Assembly: GCF_000276665.1 (NCBI RefSeq)
Contig: NW_004955416.1
Span: 2,686,124-2,750,123, forward strand
DNA length: 64,000 nucleotides
Direction of reading: 5' to 3'
DNA from: Chinchilla lanigera
Lineage: Eukaryota > Chordata > Mammalia > Rodentia > Chinchillidae
Part shown: one piece after another, positions 1 to 11,060 of the stretch
Numbering within the stretch: the first letter of the stretch is position 1
How the letters are laid out: the number at the start of each line of letters is the position of its first letter
Notes under the pieces: generated by a model
Databases searched by the model: none
What the model was told of the DNA's origin: nothing
What the model saw: only the letters and a program-made list of their open reading frames with translations
Position numbers and translations under genes: made by a program

Positions 1-270
1 CCCGCAGCCAGAGAAGTTCCTGGGGCTTGGGCGGCGGGGTGCTGATGCATGCGCTGCCCTCAGGGAGTAGCTGGGAAATACCTGGCTCTCTCCGCACGTT
101 TCAGCTGGGAACCGTGGCGGTGTGGGTGAGCACAGACTCGAGCCCAGGTGTCTAGCCATTCCTGGAACACTGGCTCTCGCTGCGCAGGACACGTGGGGCT
201 GAGGGTTTGTTCGCCCCGCCCGCAGCCAGAGCAGATCTCCATTTCTTTAGGATCAGTTTCTGGAAGTTTG
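1..270. other. CpG-rich segment of unknown identity
   Basis: About 15 CpG dinucleotides occur in 240 bases, in strong contrast to the AT-rich remainder. A 13-base direct repeat, CCCGCAGCCAGAG, lies at 1-13 and 219-231, but the bases after the two copies do not match. A minus-strand reading frame covers it (60-299) without a family I recognise. It could be the edge of a CpG island, an L1 or ERV promoter region, or a satellite-like unit; the window edge prevents a decision. Confidence 0.4.
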
Positions 271-334
271 TTTTGATCATGTGATTGGGCCATTTCCATT
301 CCTTCACGTGTGTTATTTATTTACCTGTGATTTT

Positions 335-458
335 CTCTTTCCTTCCCTTCCTTGCTTCCTTTCTCTCCTTCCTTTCCTTCCTTCCTTCCTTGCTTCCTTC
401 CTTCTTTCCTTCCTTTCTTTCCTTCCTTACTTCATTTCCTCTCTTTTCCTTTCCCCTC
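335..458. repeat. (TTCC)n-type pyrimidine microsatellite
   Basis: An imperfect run of TTCC/CTTT units on the plus strand. The long overlapping frames here are a by-product of the repeat. Confidence 0.9.
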
Positions 459-531
459 CATTTAAAAATGACTCATCCTGTCATATTTGTGGTATGCTTT
501 CATAAAAGAGGACACTTTTACCCATCAGCCC

Positions 532-880
532 TGTTATGGTTTGTGCCTGGGTGTCCCCCCAAACCCTCATGCAGTCATGGGGCAGGCTTTTAGAGTTTGA
601 TTGATTATGGGTGTGAGAGCTACACCCGCCCTGGGATGGATAGTTTGCATATGTAAGGGAGAAGAGGCTGCTTGCCGCCATTCCTCCCTTGTGTGTGCTT
701 GTTGCTTTGGCTGTGTTCTGCTACTATGAGCTGTAGCCCTCTGCCATGTGCCACTCTGCCCTGTCACCTGCCAAGTATGGACTGAAATCTCCACAAACTG
801 TAAGCGAAATAAACTTTTCCTTCCTTAATTTTGGGCATCAGGTATTTTGTCCGAGCAACGAGAGGAAAGTAACCAAGACA
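532..880 (+). mobile_element. Solo LTR, ERVL-MaLR type
   Basis: It starts TGTTATGG and ends CCAAGACA, so it has TG...CA termini, and it is flanked by a perfect 5-bp duplication AGCCC (527-531 and 881-885). Near the end is GCGAAATAAACTTTTCC with an AATAAA signal, followed by the TATTTTGTC...AGCAACGAGAG...AAGTAACC block typical of this LTR class in rodents. No internal viral sequence adjoins it, so it is a solo LTR. The copy at 14127-14526 is clearly the same family. Confidence 0.8.
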
Positions 881-1411
881 AGCCCAGATTGTGGTAGTCT
901 CTCATACCTTTTCTGGGATTTATCTTTCTTTAAGCTTGAACATGTAATTTTCCAGTTACAGAGGTTTATCAACTTCTTTTCAGGAGTTTATAATCTCTTC
1001 ATCCCTGCAGTGTTTTCCTGTGGTGATGTAGGTTCTGTGTTATCTCAAAACCTGTTAGCAATTTTGTTCTCTGTGACCTTTAAGAATCTAAAATATGTCA
1101 AACCTATTACACTGCCAGTTGTATGAAATTACAGTACATCTGTGAACAGCATATTTGACTGTGATAGTAAATGACTGCTATTGTTTCTATATATCTTGAT
1201 TGCATTTTTTCTCATTTTTAATTTAACCTCATATTATTTTGTTCATCAAGCCCTCTTAAGTATACAAAATTTCCTCCTAATGGTGCCAGGAAAAGGTTAT
1301 GTTGATTGACTGACCCAGAAACAAAATTTGTGATTAATGTTTACAAGCTTGAAAATCAGTAGTTCTTGCTTGTCAATTAAGCACAGCCCATTCTTTCCAC
1401 AGAACAAGAAC
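881..1411. other. Intergenic, nothing recognised
   Basis: AT-rich sequence with no recognised gene or repeat. Confidence 0.5.
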
Positions 1412-1423
1412 AAAATGATAAGA

Positions 1424-1513
1424 TTTTTTTTTTTTTTTTGGTACTGGGAATTAAACTCAGAATCTTGCACTTGCCAAGTAGGTGCTTGTGCCGCTGAGGT
1501 ATATCCCTGGCCT
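1424..1513 (-). mobile_element. ID-type tRNA-derived SINE
   Basis: The minus strand reads a tRNA-like body with GATATACCTCAGCGGC (A-box region) and GAGTTTAATTCCC (decayed B box), then a poly(A) tail (plus-strand T run 1424-1439). Target duplications AAAATGATAAGA (1412-1423) and AAAATGATGAGA (1514-1525) differ at one base. Confidence 0.9.
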
Positions 1514-1599
1514 AAAATGATGAGATCTATTAAAATAATTTATTCCATCAAATACAAAAAGTAATAAAAATTGACATGGAGAAACTTCTTATGGATTAA

Positions 1600-2205
1600 A
1601 GACCAGATACAGAGGTATATCTTTTTCAGCACCACAACCATCATGGCCAAAGAAAAAATCTTATTTCTGTTGTTGAAATAAAGGCTGGACCTGCTACAGT
1701 ATTGAATTTCCTCCTAGCTATCGGTGATTTAAATAATTTTAAAAATCATTATTCATTACACAATGCAGCAGTGAATGATAAGTCTGTAAGCACTGATGTG
1801 AAGGCAGATGAAGAGTTTGGAAACTCCATACCAGCTGATTGTGGGAGAGAACTTCTGGAGCAAATCTCCAATATAATGTAAATTTCTAGTCTGGAAATAA
1901 ATGCCTGAAAGAACTTTCATCCAAGTTAGAAGCAAGTCAGTGCAGGGATTTCAATTCTTTTAAGGACAAGATAACAGTAGCTTGGGGCCAGTTTGCCAGC
2001 TATAGAAACATTTTTTGACCTGATACAGTGAGAATCCCAGGCCTTCATATGTGTCAATAATCACACACTGCCAGTGTACTAAAAGAGCAATGAGAAGTAA
2101 TGGATGACCCAGTCTTCTTCCAAGATACCCTCCTTAACAGCTATGGCAGCAAAATGGGAGTACTCTTTGGAGAATAGCATACCTTTCACGATTTTTCATA
2201 CTATT
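1600..2205 (+). pseudogene. Decayed Tigger-type transposase remnant
   Basis: The plus strand, read across several stops and frame changes, gives blocks in the order expected for a pogo/Tigger (TcMar) transposase. These are a segment resembling NHYSLHNAAV...VSTDVKADEEF near 1740-1830, then MPERTFI near 1900-1920, then YSENPRP near 2025-2045, then WMTQ and EYSLEN near 2100-2175. In-frame stops make it non-functional. The assignment is by eye from block order and spacing; a translated search would settle the subfamily. It is followed directly by L1 sequence. Confidence 0.7.
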
Positions 2206-2214
2206 TTAAAATGG

Positions 2215-2555
2215 GGTAGAGGTACACAAAGTTGTACTATTCAGTCAAAAAAAGGAATAAAACCATGCCATATGCAGCAAAATGGATGGAAATCCAAGAT
2301 ATGTTAAGTGAAATAAACCAAAAACAGAAAGAGAAGTAACACATGCTCTGTCTCATATGTAGAAGCTAAAAAAGTTGATCTCAAAGTAGTAAGAGAAGAA
2401 TAGAAATTACTAGAGACTAGAAAGAATATGAGTAGAGAGAATAAAGGGAAATTGAATAATGGGAACCAAAATACAGATAAATAAGAGATGCAAATCCCAG
2501 TGTTCCGTAAAGTAGGTGACAATAGCATACTTTATGAAGAACTACGAGAAGCTCA
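2215..2555 (+). mobile_element. LINE-1 3' end fragment
   Basis: It contains the L1 ORF2-end/3'UTR blocks AAAATGGATGGAAATCC, GTTAAGTGAAATAAACC and CTCATATGTAGAAGCT in order. It is truncated on both sides and non-coding. Confidence 0.8.
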
Positions 2556-3317
2556 ACTCCTCCAAACATAAAAAATCAACCCCCCCAAATTCAAAGACCC
2601 AATCCAAAAATGGGCATCTGAGATGAATACACACTTATCAGAGGAAAAAACACAAATGACAAATAAACATAAGAGAAAATGTTCAACATCACTGGTCTTT
2701 TGAGAGATGCAAATCAAAACACTGAGATTCCATCTCACTCCAGAAAGAATGGCTATCATCAAGAAATCAACAAATAAGAAATGTTGGTTAGTCTGTGGAG
2801 ATATAGGAACATTTTTCTACTGTTGGTGGGAGTGCAGACGGGTGCAAACACTGTCGAAATCACTATGGAGATTCCTCAAAAAGCTAGGACTAGAGGTCCC
2901 ATTGGACCCAGCTATTCCCCTTCTCTGTATCTTCCCAGAAGAATTAAACACATCATACGACAGAGATATATGTGCAGCCATGTTTATAGCAACACAGTTT
3001 TTAATAGCTAAATCTTGCCCATCAATCGAGGAATGGATAAAAAAATGTGGTCTTTTCATACAATGGAGTACTACTCAGCTATAAAGGACAAAGTGAAATT
3101 TTTACAGGTAAATGGATGCAACTTGTGACCATACTTATAAGTGAAATAAATCAGAATAACATGTATAACATTGTATTGTCTCCCTGGTGTGAGAAATTGA
3201 AAGAATAAATAAGGTTCAAAATGTATAATACATATTGTGCAATGGAAAGAAATTGTTCAAAAGGAAAATAGAATGATGATGGCAGAAAGGAGAAAGGAGG
3301 AAGGGAAAAGAAAAAGA

Positions 3318-3348
<31 letters not shown>

Positions 3349-3478
3349 TAATGCTACCAGTTTCTCTTAGTTCATTGAAAACAAAGGTTTGTGCTAATAT
3401 TGTTTGGAGAGTTTTTAGTCCAATATCTTCTTTTAAAGAAAAAAAAATTACAAAAAAAACAATAAAACAGAGTTTCAA
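2556..3478 (+). mobile_element. LINE-1, 5'-truncated, ORF2 end and 3'UTR
   Basis: The ORF2 C-terminal part is readable in broken frames: AGAGATGCAAATCAAAAC, CCATCTCACTCCAGAAAG, GGTGGGAGTGCAGAC and TGGAGTACTACTCAGC. A 3'UTR follows with an AAGTGAAATAAATCAG block, a (TA)n run at 3318-3343 and an A-rich end. The copy at 48850-49990 is the same L1 type. The 125-residue frame at 2707-3084 is a degraded ORF2 tail, not a host gene. Confidence 0.85.
3318..3343. repeat. (TA)n microsatellite inside L1 3'UTR
   Basis: A pure alternating AT run of about 26 bases. It recurs at the corresponding place in other L1 copies of the same type in this window. Confidence 0.95.
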
Positions 3479-3985
3479 AGCAGGCTAGTAGAAAGTAACA
3501 ATAATTAATACACTGTGTATTGTTATATTTGTAGTTATTCAGGGTACAAGATACAGGCATGAAATCGTGTCCAAACAATATTATCACAAAGATTTCTTTT
3601 CAATGAACTAAGCGAAACTAGCTGTAAAATTATCTTGTGTATAAATATATTTTTTCTTTTTCCCTTCCTTCCTTTCCCCTTCCTCCCATCAGTTTCTTTT
3701 CTTTTGAGCAGTTTCTAATTCACAATATCTATCGTACATTTTGTATCTTATTTACTCATTCAGTTTCTCACACCATTGAGATAATACACTTTACACATGT
3801 GGGTCTGATTCATTTCACTTATGAGTATGGTCTCAAGTGGCATCCTATAAAAGTCTCAAGTTTATACTTCTTTATTATGCCCATATCTTATACTCTGAGT
3901 AACTACTTTAAAGATAATAATACACAATATATTAACTACTGTTATTCTATTATTTTGTTATGAAATTTTAATTTTTTTCCATAAA
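3479..3985. mobile_element. LINE-1 3'UTR pieces in opposing orientation
   Basis: 3479-3850 is the reverse complement of the L1 3'UTR just to its left (3084-3478): the blocks CATTTCACTTATGAGTATGG and TCTCACACCATTGAG are inverted counterparts of 3130-3200. From about 3855 to 3985 the orientation returns to plus (CTTATACTCTGAGTAAC and GATAATAATACACAATAT). The same 3'UTR segment is present in both the antisense and the right-hand sense part, so this is not a simple 5' inversion. Confidence 0.7.
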
Positions 3986-4289
3986 ATAAGACAGAGATCG
4001 ACATGCTTGTTACCTTGTTTCATCAGTATATATTGTATATATGTACTGAACACTGTACTCCATAAATATATAAAATTGTCGCATATTAATTATACCTGAG
4101 AAGGACCTCTTCCCAGGTCCTTCAGCTGTATTGCTGCAGCTGAGTAAGACACTAAGTCATTGATGTAACTGTGGAAGGGTTAAATCAATGATCACATCAA
4201 GAATCTGGTTTTGGCTGGGGGTGATGTCACCAAATAGTGTATAAGTAGCATAGAAAATAGACTTTCAAGTGCTCTGTTTCCTGGACTTT

Positions 4290-5122
4290 TCAGGGGGACA
4301 AAATGCAGAGATGGAAAATAGTGATACTGACGATCTTAACTCTGTGCAGGTTTAGACTAGCATTTGTGTTTTTGTGTATATTCTTAACAATAACAACAAC
4401 AAATATAAAAAGTAAAAAAAGTTAAAAATTCAAAAATAGAGGGGCTGGGGATTTAGCTCAGCGGCAAAAGCGCCTGCCTGGCAAGCACAAGGTCGTGAGT
4501 TCGGTTCCCGGTACCGGAGAAAAAAACAAAAAAACAAAAACAAAAATAGAAAAAAGCTTATAGAATGGTATAAAGGAAACACTACTGTATAGTGTTTTAG
4601 GAGTAATTAGAAAAAAGTCAAAAAGTTAAGACAATTTAAAAATGCTTAAAAACAAAAGTTACAGGAAGCTATTTATCATTGAAAAGAATATTTTCAATAA
4701 ATTCAGTTTAGCCTAAGCACACCATATTCAGAATTGAGAGCAGCAGACAGTAACGCCCTACAATTACTCACTGACTCACTCAAAACAGGTACTGGTCCTG
4801 CAAGGCTTCACTGAAGGTTAAGTGTCCTTACGGAGGTATACCATTTCATCTTTTATACAGTATTGCTACTTTACCTTTGATATATTTAGATATGTTTAGA
4901 ACACAAATAGCATTAGGTTATAACTGTCTACAATATTCAGTACAGTAACATCCTGCATGAGTTCATACCATATGAGCAATAGGCTATTTCATGTAGCCTG
5001 TGTTTGTCACAGGCTAGAACATACATGTTTGTGCAAGTACACTCTATGATGTTGTCATACAAACAATGAAATCATCTAATAATGTATTTTTCATAATGTA
5101 CTCTGATTATTAAATAACACAT
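4290..5122 (+). mobile_element. Tigger/MER2-like non-autonomous DNA transposon
   Basis: The block order resembles the internal and 3' half of a common mammalian Tigger-derived element: GATCTTAACTCTGTGCAGG, AAAAAAGCTTATAGAAT, a block of ACTCACTGACTCAC, GGTATACCATTTCATC, TATTCAGTACAGTAACATC, GAGCAATAGGCTAT and AAGTACACTCTATGATG. An ID SINE has inserted at 4441. The name is by eye; the class (cut-and-paste DNA transposon fossil) is firmer than the subfamily. Confidence 0.65.
4441..4540 (+). mobile_element. ID-type tRNA-derived SINE, young-looking
   Basis: The body at 4441-4518 has an A box TAGCTCAGCGG and B-box region GAGTTCGGTTCCC, then an A-rich tail. A perfect 10-bp target duplication CAAAAATAGA lies at 4431-4440 and 4541-4550. 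It lies inside the Tigger-like element, so it is younger than that element. Confidence 0.95.
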
Positions 5123-5670
5123 AATTTCTGCATAACTTAGAAGTTACGGTAAATCATTAGACTTGTCTTTATGAGACAATAAAGAGACACAGTAAATATG
5201 ATGTATGAGGCTGTATAACATGTCATACTTTCACAATAAACTTGTTTTGTAAAAGTGGAATGAGTATATTCAGAAATAACAATAGCAGTACAGTAGGAGC
5301 CAGCTATGGTGGCGCACACCTCTAATCTCAGCACTCGAGAGGCTGAGGCAGTAGCCTATGTAGGCCAGCCTGGGCTACATAGTGAGTCCAAGGCCAAAAC
5401 TATATAGCAAGACCCTGTCTCAAAAAAAAAAAAAACCAAAAAATAGTACAGTAAGTATACAAGCCAGTAACTCAGTTATGTTTCAAAAATTATATACAGT
5501 ATGTAACATTGTGCTATATTTTTTTATAATTAGCAGAGTACTAGGTGTGTTTACACCAGTATCTCCACAAACATATGAACAAATGTGTTGAGCTATGTCA
5601 TTATAGAGACTACAGTGTCACTAGTTCATAGGAATTTTTCAGAACCATTAAAATCTTTTAGGATGACTAT
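5123..5670 (+). mobile_element. Second Tigger-like DNA transposon fragment
   Basis: After the SINE inserted at 5298 is removed, blocks GTACAGTAAGTATAC, GTTTACACCAGTATC, CAGTGTCACTAGTTCATAGG and AATTTTTCAGAACC follow in the order of a known Tigger-type element. It is heavily diverged and both ends are vague. Confidence 0.5.
5298..5443 (+). mobile_element. B1/Alu-like (7SL-derived) SINE
   Basis: 7SL-like body with GGCTGAGGCAG and GGCCAGCCTGGGCTACATAG, ending AAGACCCTGTCTC and an A tail. A 9-bp duplication AGTACAGTA at 5287-5295 and 5445-5453 marks the insertion. Confidence 0.9.
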
Positions 5671-6059
5671 ATTATTTTCCTGGTTATACTAGTTTCTAAC
5701 ATACTATCTTGTTGTTTTAAATTGACTATTGAGCTGAACCTTTGCCTAGTTATACATATTGCATTGTACTTAATTCCATGTGTACAACCTCCAAAAGATA
5801 TATCATGATATATAGCCAATATCCACCACTGTCAATGTGATCCAAAATAGTGGTTATATTTTTCCATATTTACTGTTTTCATTTCTCTTTGATCTTTCTT
5901 GCATCTCTGACAATGCATACAGAATCATTTTCTTCTGCCTCAAAATCCTGTATGCTATTAACTAAAGTTAGGTACTTGTTTATTTCTAAAGTGAATATTT
6001 GCATAGAGCAAAAAGAAAAACTCATGAGCTTACCATTAAATGTGTTTGACAAATGATTT
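5671..6059. other. Intergenic, nothing recognised
   Basis: AT-rich sequence without a recognised gene; possibly the flank of the L1-like segment to its right. Confidence 0.4.
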
Positions 6060-6700
6060 GCAGCTGCCTTTGGAATTTTGTTATCCTTGAAGGATATTGC
6101 TGGATACAGTCTTCTTGCACTGCAGTTATTTTCATGTAGTAGTACACAAGATGCTCCATTTTTTTTTTTTTGAAATATTAGGTTTCATTCTAGTATTGCT
6201 TCTCTAAACAACTTTGGCTGTTTTCATTTTTCTGTCTTTTGTTTCCAGGTTTTATCATCATGTGCCTGAACAGGGATCTCTTTTTATTCCAAGTTCATGT
6301 AACTTCTTGAACCTATACATTGTGAAGTTTCATCAATTTTGGAAAATTCTCAGTATTATCTTTTTAAATAGTGCATTTCTCCATTAATAATCCCCATTTC
6401 TCTTCTACTCTTCCTGACATTAATTACATGTATTTTAGACCTCAGTGTGTCTATATTTCTTTTTTTTTTTTTTTTTTTTTTTTTTTCTCCGGTACCGGGA
6501 ACCTAACTCACGACTTTGCGCTTGCCAGGCAGGTGCTTTTGCCGCTGAGCTAAATCCCCAGCCCCAGTGTCTATATTTCTTATCCTTTTATGTGTATTTT
6601 TATCTTTGTTTTTCTCCATGCTTCATTCTGATTTTTTCTTTTGACCTCTTTGTAGTACACTGATTCACACTTTGGTTTTATTTACATGCTCCTAATAAGA
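6060..6700 (-). mobile_element. Old L1 (L1M-like) 5'-region fragment
   Basis: The plus strand shows the antisense of an old L1 5'/ORF1 region: AAGGATATTGCTGGATACAG, CAATTTTGGAAAATTCTCAG and CTCCATGCTTCATTCTG, in the expected order and spacing. An antisense ID SINE interrupts it at 6461. Confidence 0.6.
6461..6566 (-). mobile_element. ID-type SINE with long poly(A) tail
   Basis: On the minus strand: GGGGCTGGGGATTTAGCTC, GCGGCAAAAGCACCTGCC, GAGTTAGGTTCCCGGTACC and a long A tail (T run 6461-6486). A perfect 14-bp target duplication GTGTCTATATTTCT lies at 6447-6460 and 6567-6580. It is very similar to the copy at 4441. Confidence 0.95.
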
Positions 6701-6889
6701 CTATTACTCTTTCACTATTGTACCTCAAGCACTCAAACCTTATAATCACTACTGGCCAGTGTGACAAAAGGGAAAGGTGTTAGTTTTCATGCTTAATCTG
6801 GGGTTAAGTCTATCTCTCTAAACAGCTCAGGATTCCTGGATTGCGCTCATTTCTTCAAATCCAACCACTGTATTTGAAACAGTAAGGCA

Positions 6890-7080
6890 ACCTTCCCACC
6901 AGCCCTGTGCTGTACTTATTTGATTTACTTGTCTGTTCCACTCCACATAATACAAGATCCATGAAGGTAATGACTTTTCGCTGTTCAATTTACTATTGTA
7001 CCAGTAATGCCTTAAACAGTGGCAGGAACTCTAGAAGTACACAAAAAAAATACGTATTTAATGAATACATAGTATTTTGG
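6890..7080 (+). mobile_element. L2-like LINE 3' end (old)
   Basis: It resembles the L2 tail pattern: a GATCCATGAAGGTAATGAC block, then CAGTGGCAGGAACTCTAGAAG, then a TTTAATGAAT end. The match is weak and by eye. Confidence 0.4.
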
Positions 7081-7819
7081 GTCTCTTTTCCAGGAAATTA
7101 CTAACAAAAATTTATGAAAACAAATTTATTCCTTAAAATTACAAGAAAAATTTGCATAGAACAGCAAAACAGCAACAGAAATCAGAGCAAAAAGTTGAAA
7201 GCAGAAAAGAAAAACAATTGATTTGTTATGTTTGTTATTTTTGTGCCCCAAACTAGTGAGTGTTCCACAGATTTTGTGTACAAAAACACTTCCACTGCTC
7301 AGTTTGATTCCTAATTTCTCAACATACTGGAATGTCATTACTCCTATTGAAAGACATTCAATCAAGATGGAACTGAGTCAAACAGTCCCAAGTACAGGTG
7401 ATTCTAATGCTTTATTAATCTGTGCCAATTATCGTTTGTCGCAGCAGCAACCCAACAGTATCTACAGCAAGACATACCCAAGTTCCAGGTCATATCATTG
7501 AGGTTTGCAATGTCAGCTTTTAAGGACTACTGAATAACATTTTCTACTTATCAAGTCAGTTTTCTACTCGTTAGCCTGAGGCTAACTACAGAGAAAAGGT
7601 GAAATGGCATAGAGAAACTGTGCTGAACCAAAGAGTGAATACGTCATCCCTTCTCTTTCTTCTTTTCTCTTAAGGAAATATTTCTGAGGTGACACAGTGA
7701 AAACGTTTCTCCATGACGGGCCTCTTTGAGATTATAAAGTATATTTCTATGAGTAGTCAGAGAAAAGTCCCATGTGTAACATATTCAACAGGTCTGCATC
7801 CCAATATACTCATTTTTAA
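7081..7819. other. Intergenic, nothing recognised
   Basis: No exon-like or repeat pattern recognised. The reading frames at 7126-7365 and 7223-7501 have no family resemblance and overlap each other on opposite strands. Confidence 0.4.
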
Positions 7820-8165
7820 AGAAAATTAGCAATGGTTATTACATTGCATATTGTTGTCTTCAAATTAGTTGCTCAGATTACAAGTTATAGGCATGCAAAA
7901 TTGATCAAACAATATAAGCACTGTTCCTTTCAATGAACAGTAGTTAGTAGTACAATTATGTTAACTATCTTGTGTGTGTATATATGTATTTCCCTTCCTT
8001 CTTTTTTCCCCTTATCCCAGTTGTTCTTTCCTTTGAGCAGTTTCTTTCCTTTTCACAATAAGAACTGTACTTTTTGGATCTTACTTACTCTTTTATGCAT
8101 ATAATTTTCAACTTGAAGCCACAGGGCATACTATTTTCATTTGAGTAGTATAAAAAGTTTTACAG
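7820..8165 (-). mobile_element. LINE-1 3'UTR, 5'-truncated
   Basis: The plus strand carries the reverse complement of the recurring L1 3'UTR: TTGATCAAACAATATAAGC, CCTTTCAATGAAC, CAATTATGTTAACTATC, a short TG/TA run, and a pyrimidine-rich block. Near-identical order is seen at 31851-32245. Confidence 0.75.
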
Positions 8166-8689
8166 TATGTTTCTTTTTACTGAGTACGAAAATGTTATTG
8201 AATAACATTTAAATTGCATTTATATCTGTAACATACTACACTGTGGCTCTGAGCCATTAATTTTCTTTAGGAAATGTTTTTTTAAATAAACAAAAGCTCA
8301 CTGTGAGAAGTCACAATTATAGAAATGTAAAGAACTAAGTTTGTCTGTTTTTCCCCTACCTCCATACTCAAAAACCAATATTATCAGTCTAGTGATTATA
8401 AATATAAAATCTGTCTCCATTCATTCATAAGAGTGAGTTGCCTCTATCACTATTTTAAGAAAAACAAGAATAGAAACTAAATATCACACGGATTAACGAG
8501 GTATCAGTGTAAGTTTATCAGATTAGCAAATTTAATGATATCTGTCACTGTAATCATAGCACAAAAAAGTTAAGTGTTAAGCTGTTAGAGAACACATAAG
8601 TACTCAATGAATTATTTCTGCAAAAGCAAATTTTAGTACTAAGTGATGGGGAAAAATTGGTGATACTGAGACTGTATTTTTACAAACTT

Positions 8690-8960
8690 GGTTCCATTTT
8701 TGTTATTAGTACATTGTTCCATTAACAGTGATCACATTAATGAATGCAACATTATGGATTACATTCATTGTCAGGAGTTGGTACATGCACATAACACATC
8801 TTAATTCCTTTTTGTCTCTTTTCTCTCTCTTCCCTCCCAGGTGCATTGCTTCCTACCCATTGCTCCATCTTTTTATTCCTTTCCCCCATTATCTTTTCTT
8901 TTGTTCTTTATTATTATTTATACTTTGGGTTTTTAATATAAACAAAACCATGTGATATTT
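8690..8960 (-). mobile_element. LINE-1 3'UTR, second type
   Basis: Shares order and wording with 34470-34730: GTTGGTACATGCAC, a CTCTCTTCCCTCCC pyrimidine stretch, ATTTATACTTTGGG and AACCATGTGATATTTAAC. Both are antisense copies of an L1 3'UTR different from the TA-containing type. Confidence 0.65.
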
Positions 8961-9189
8961 AACATGGTCTACAAGTGTTCTGTAAGATAAGCAAACATTT
9001 CTAAGAAGTTTTAACTTGATAAATAAGCAATGGCATGCAATATGAGCAGTACGTCCTGGTGAACATCACATGATCACAATTGGTTCTTTTGTCTCTCTGC
9101 TTTGACATACAAGTGCTTTGAATTACCAGCAGAATTATTCTTACCACCAAGGTTTGTTTCAGAGCTGAGACTTTTTTCACATTATTTAT

Positions 9190-11060
9190 TTCTACCATTC
9201 ATGTATTGATTATCTCTTGAATTTCTGTTGGGCACCTTTTTATGAATCATTTCTTTGGTCATGGTTTGAATAGTTTTTTTAACTCTTCTGATTTTTTGTT
9301 TCTCCCATAATGATATTCATCAGCTTTTCAATTCCACAATCTTTTGGGTCATGTTATATCTTTGAGCTCATTATGTTTCTTTACTTCTTTAATCATTTTC
9401 GTGTAGCTCAGCTATTTGTATTTGATTTCCTCCCTGTTGGTGCCACTTGGATCTGCTTTAGGAGAGTTGAGAGTCTTTGGAAGCATTTTGTTGCTTTTTT
9501 CTTCTTTTCTTTCCTTTTTCTTTTTGTGGTGAGGACTGAGATCAAATAGAGTGATGAGAATTTGTTGCTGGTATAAAGGCCTCTTTAGTTTGATTGTTTT
9601 CCAGTGAGGTGATCACGGTTTTGTCAGGAAGACCTGCTTACCATTTCAACCTATTGACTTTGATTTTGGGGCACTATCACTGTTTGGCAAGGGGGGGGAT
9701 TTCTACTGGGAATGACAACATCAACAGCTCCTATTATACATCAATCATCAACATTAAAACTTGATCATTTACCTTTTATCGATGTCCAGCACAGATTACA
9801 TTACACTGCTACTTGCAGTTTGTTTGGGTTGTGCAGCATGGGGAGAGCAGGGAGGAAGGGGAAAAGGAAGGGGCTATATCAGTGATAGGGGAGATTAGGA
9901 AAAATGCCAATCAATGAAAAATAAAAGATCTGCCTCTATTGGAATGATTTGTATAGCTGAGGCAAACAGCTGAAGTTGAGTGGGTATGGGATGAATTTGT
10001 ACATCCCTGTATGCAGGTGGGTGAAGGTATATTTGCAGTTTGAGAAAAGCTACGGAATTTTCATTGGAAGCTGTTACTATATTTGTAGTTAGTTTTTTAT
10101 GGATCCTCTACATCTAATTTTGTTAAGGATTACCCTAAAATGCCTTTGAATGGTTCTGTTCTAAGTTAGACCATTGGTTACTTCTTATTCTAACATATTT
10201 ATAGAGATATACGCTGTAAGATGGAGGAGAGGATGAGAGAGATGGCAAGGAAGTGAAAAAAATCAGAGAAGAGAAAAAAATGGAAGAAAGTAAAAATACA
10301 GGAGTGAAATAGGAGTGGAAGGAGCAGGAAGAAGGGCCAAATTTAAAGAATAAAGTAAAATAACAAAATACAATAAAAAAAATAAGAACCAGTGGGAAAA
10401 AGACAACCCAGAACAAATAAGGAAACAAAAAATAAAACCTTCCTACAATCATGCTCCCTTTATACACAAGTACAGTCTGTGAGAAGCCAAGAAGATTCCC
10501 TCTGGGGACTACTCTGTTTCTTGAGCAAAGTGGTGAGGGCTACTGATCTCTCTGGACCCATTTTCTTGGTGTGAGCTGTACTCTGGTTGTGGTCAACTGC
10601 AAATCTCTGTCATAGTCTCAGATCTGAATGTTTCCATTGATTTGAAAGGTCTGCTTTTTCAAGACCTGAACGTGTGGTGTTTGTTTCACACGGTTCTGCT
10701 GTTTTGGCCTCCCTGAATCCCTGGCTTGCATGCTTCGCACTTGCTGTGGCCCGTAGGGCAGTCAGAGATCATGAGTCAATTCTATAACCCAGTCAGTCAC
10801 TGAAGAGCCAACTCTCTCCCTCAATCCAATCATCTCCCAAGATGGAGTGGAGGGTAAATCGCCATGATCTAGGTGCAGTCAAGTATCCCAACTCGACATT
10901 GGATTTTGGTCCACTTTCACTCTCTTTTTATTTGCCTGGCCATGTAAGACTTTATCATTTGCTCTTGCCTCAGGATTCCTGCTTTCCTCCAGCGCTAATC
11001 TGGAGACATTTACTTTGCTGTCAACCACTGCTTGGCCATTTCTCCACCTGAAGTCACTTC
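9190..11060 (-). mobile_element. Probable L1 5'-region sequence, degraded
   Basis: Antisense text with coiled-coil-like T/C-rich stretches (9190-9660) and a more GC-rich part (10500-11060) looks like L1 ORF1/5'UTR in minus orientation, following the L1 3'UTR at 8690. The purine run at 10210-10390 gives a chance frame of 110 residues on the minus strand. This is inference; no diagnostic L1 block was certain. Confidence 0.3.

Noticed and set aside
746..1126. 126-residue plus-strand frame
   Set aside because: It starts inside the MaLR LTR and runs into unrelated sequence; no family resemblance and no splice or promoter context.
2707..3084. 125-residue plus-strand frame
   Set aside because: It is a degraded LINE-1 ORF2 C-terminus (same text as 49221-49520), not a host gene.
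4441..4518. tRNA-like sequence with A and B boxes
   Set aside because: The 3' half does not fold as a tRNA and it has an A-rich tail with target duplication; it is an ID SINE, not a tRNA gene.
10135..10467. 110-residue minus-strand frame rich in Phe/Ser
   Set aside because: Complement of a purine tract; composition artefact.
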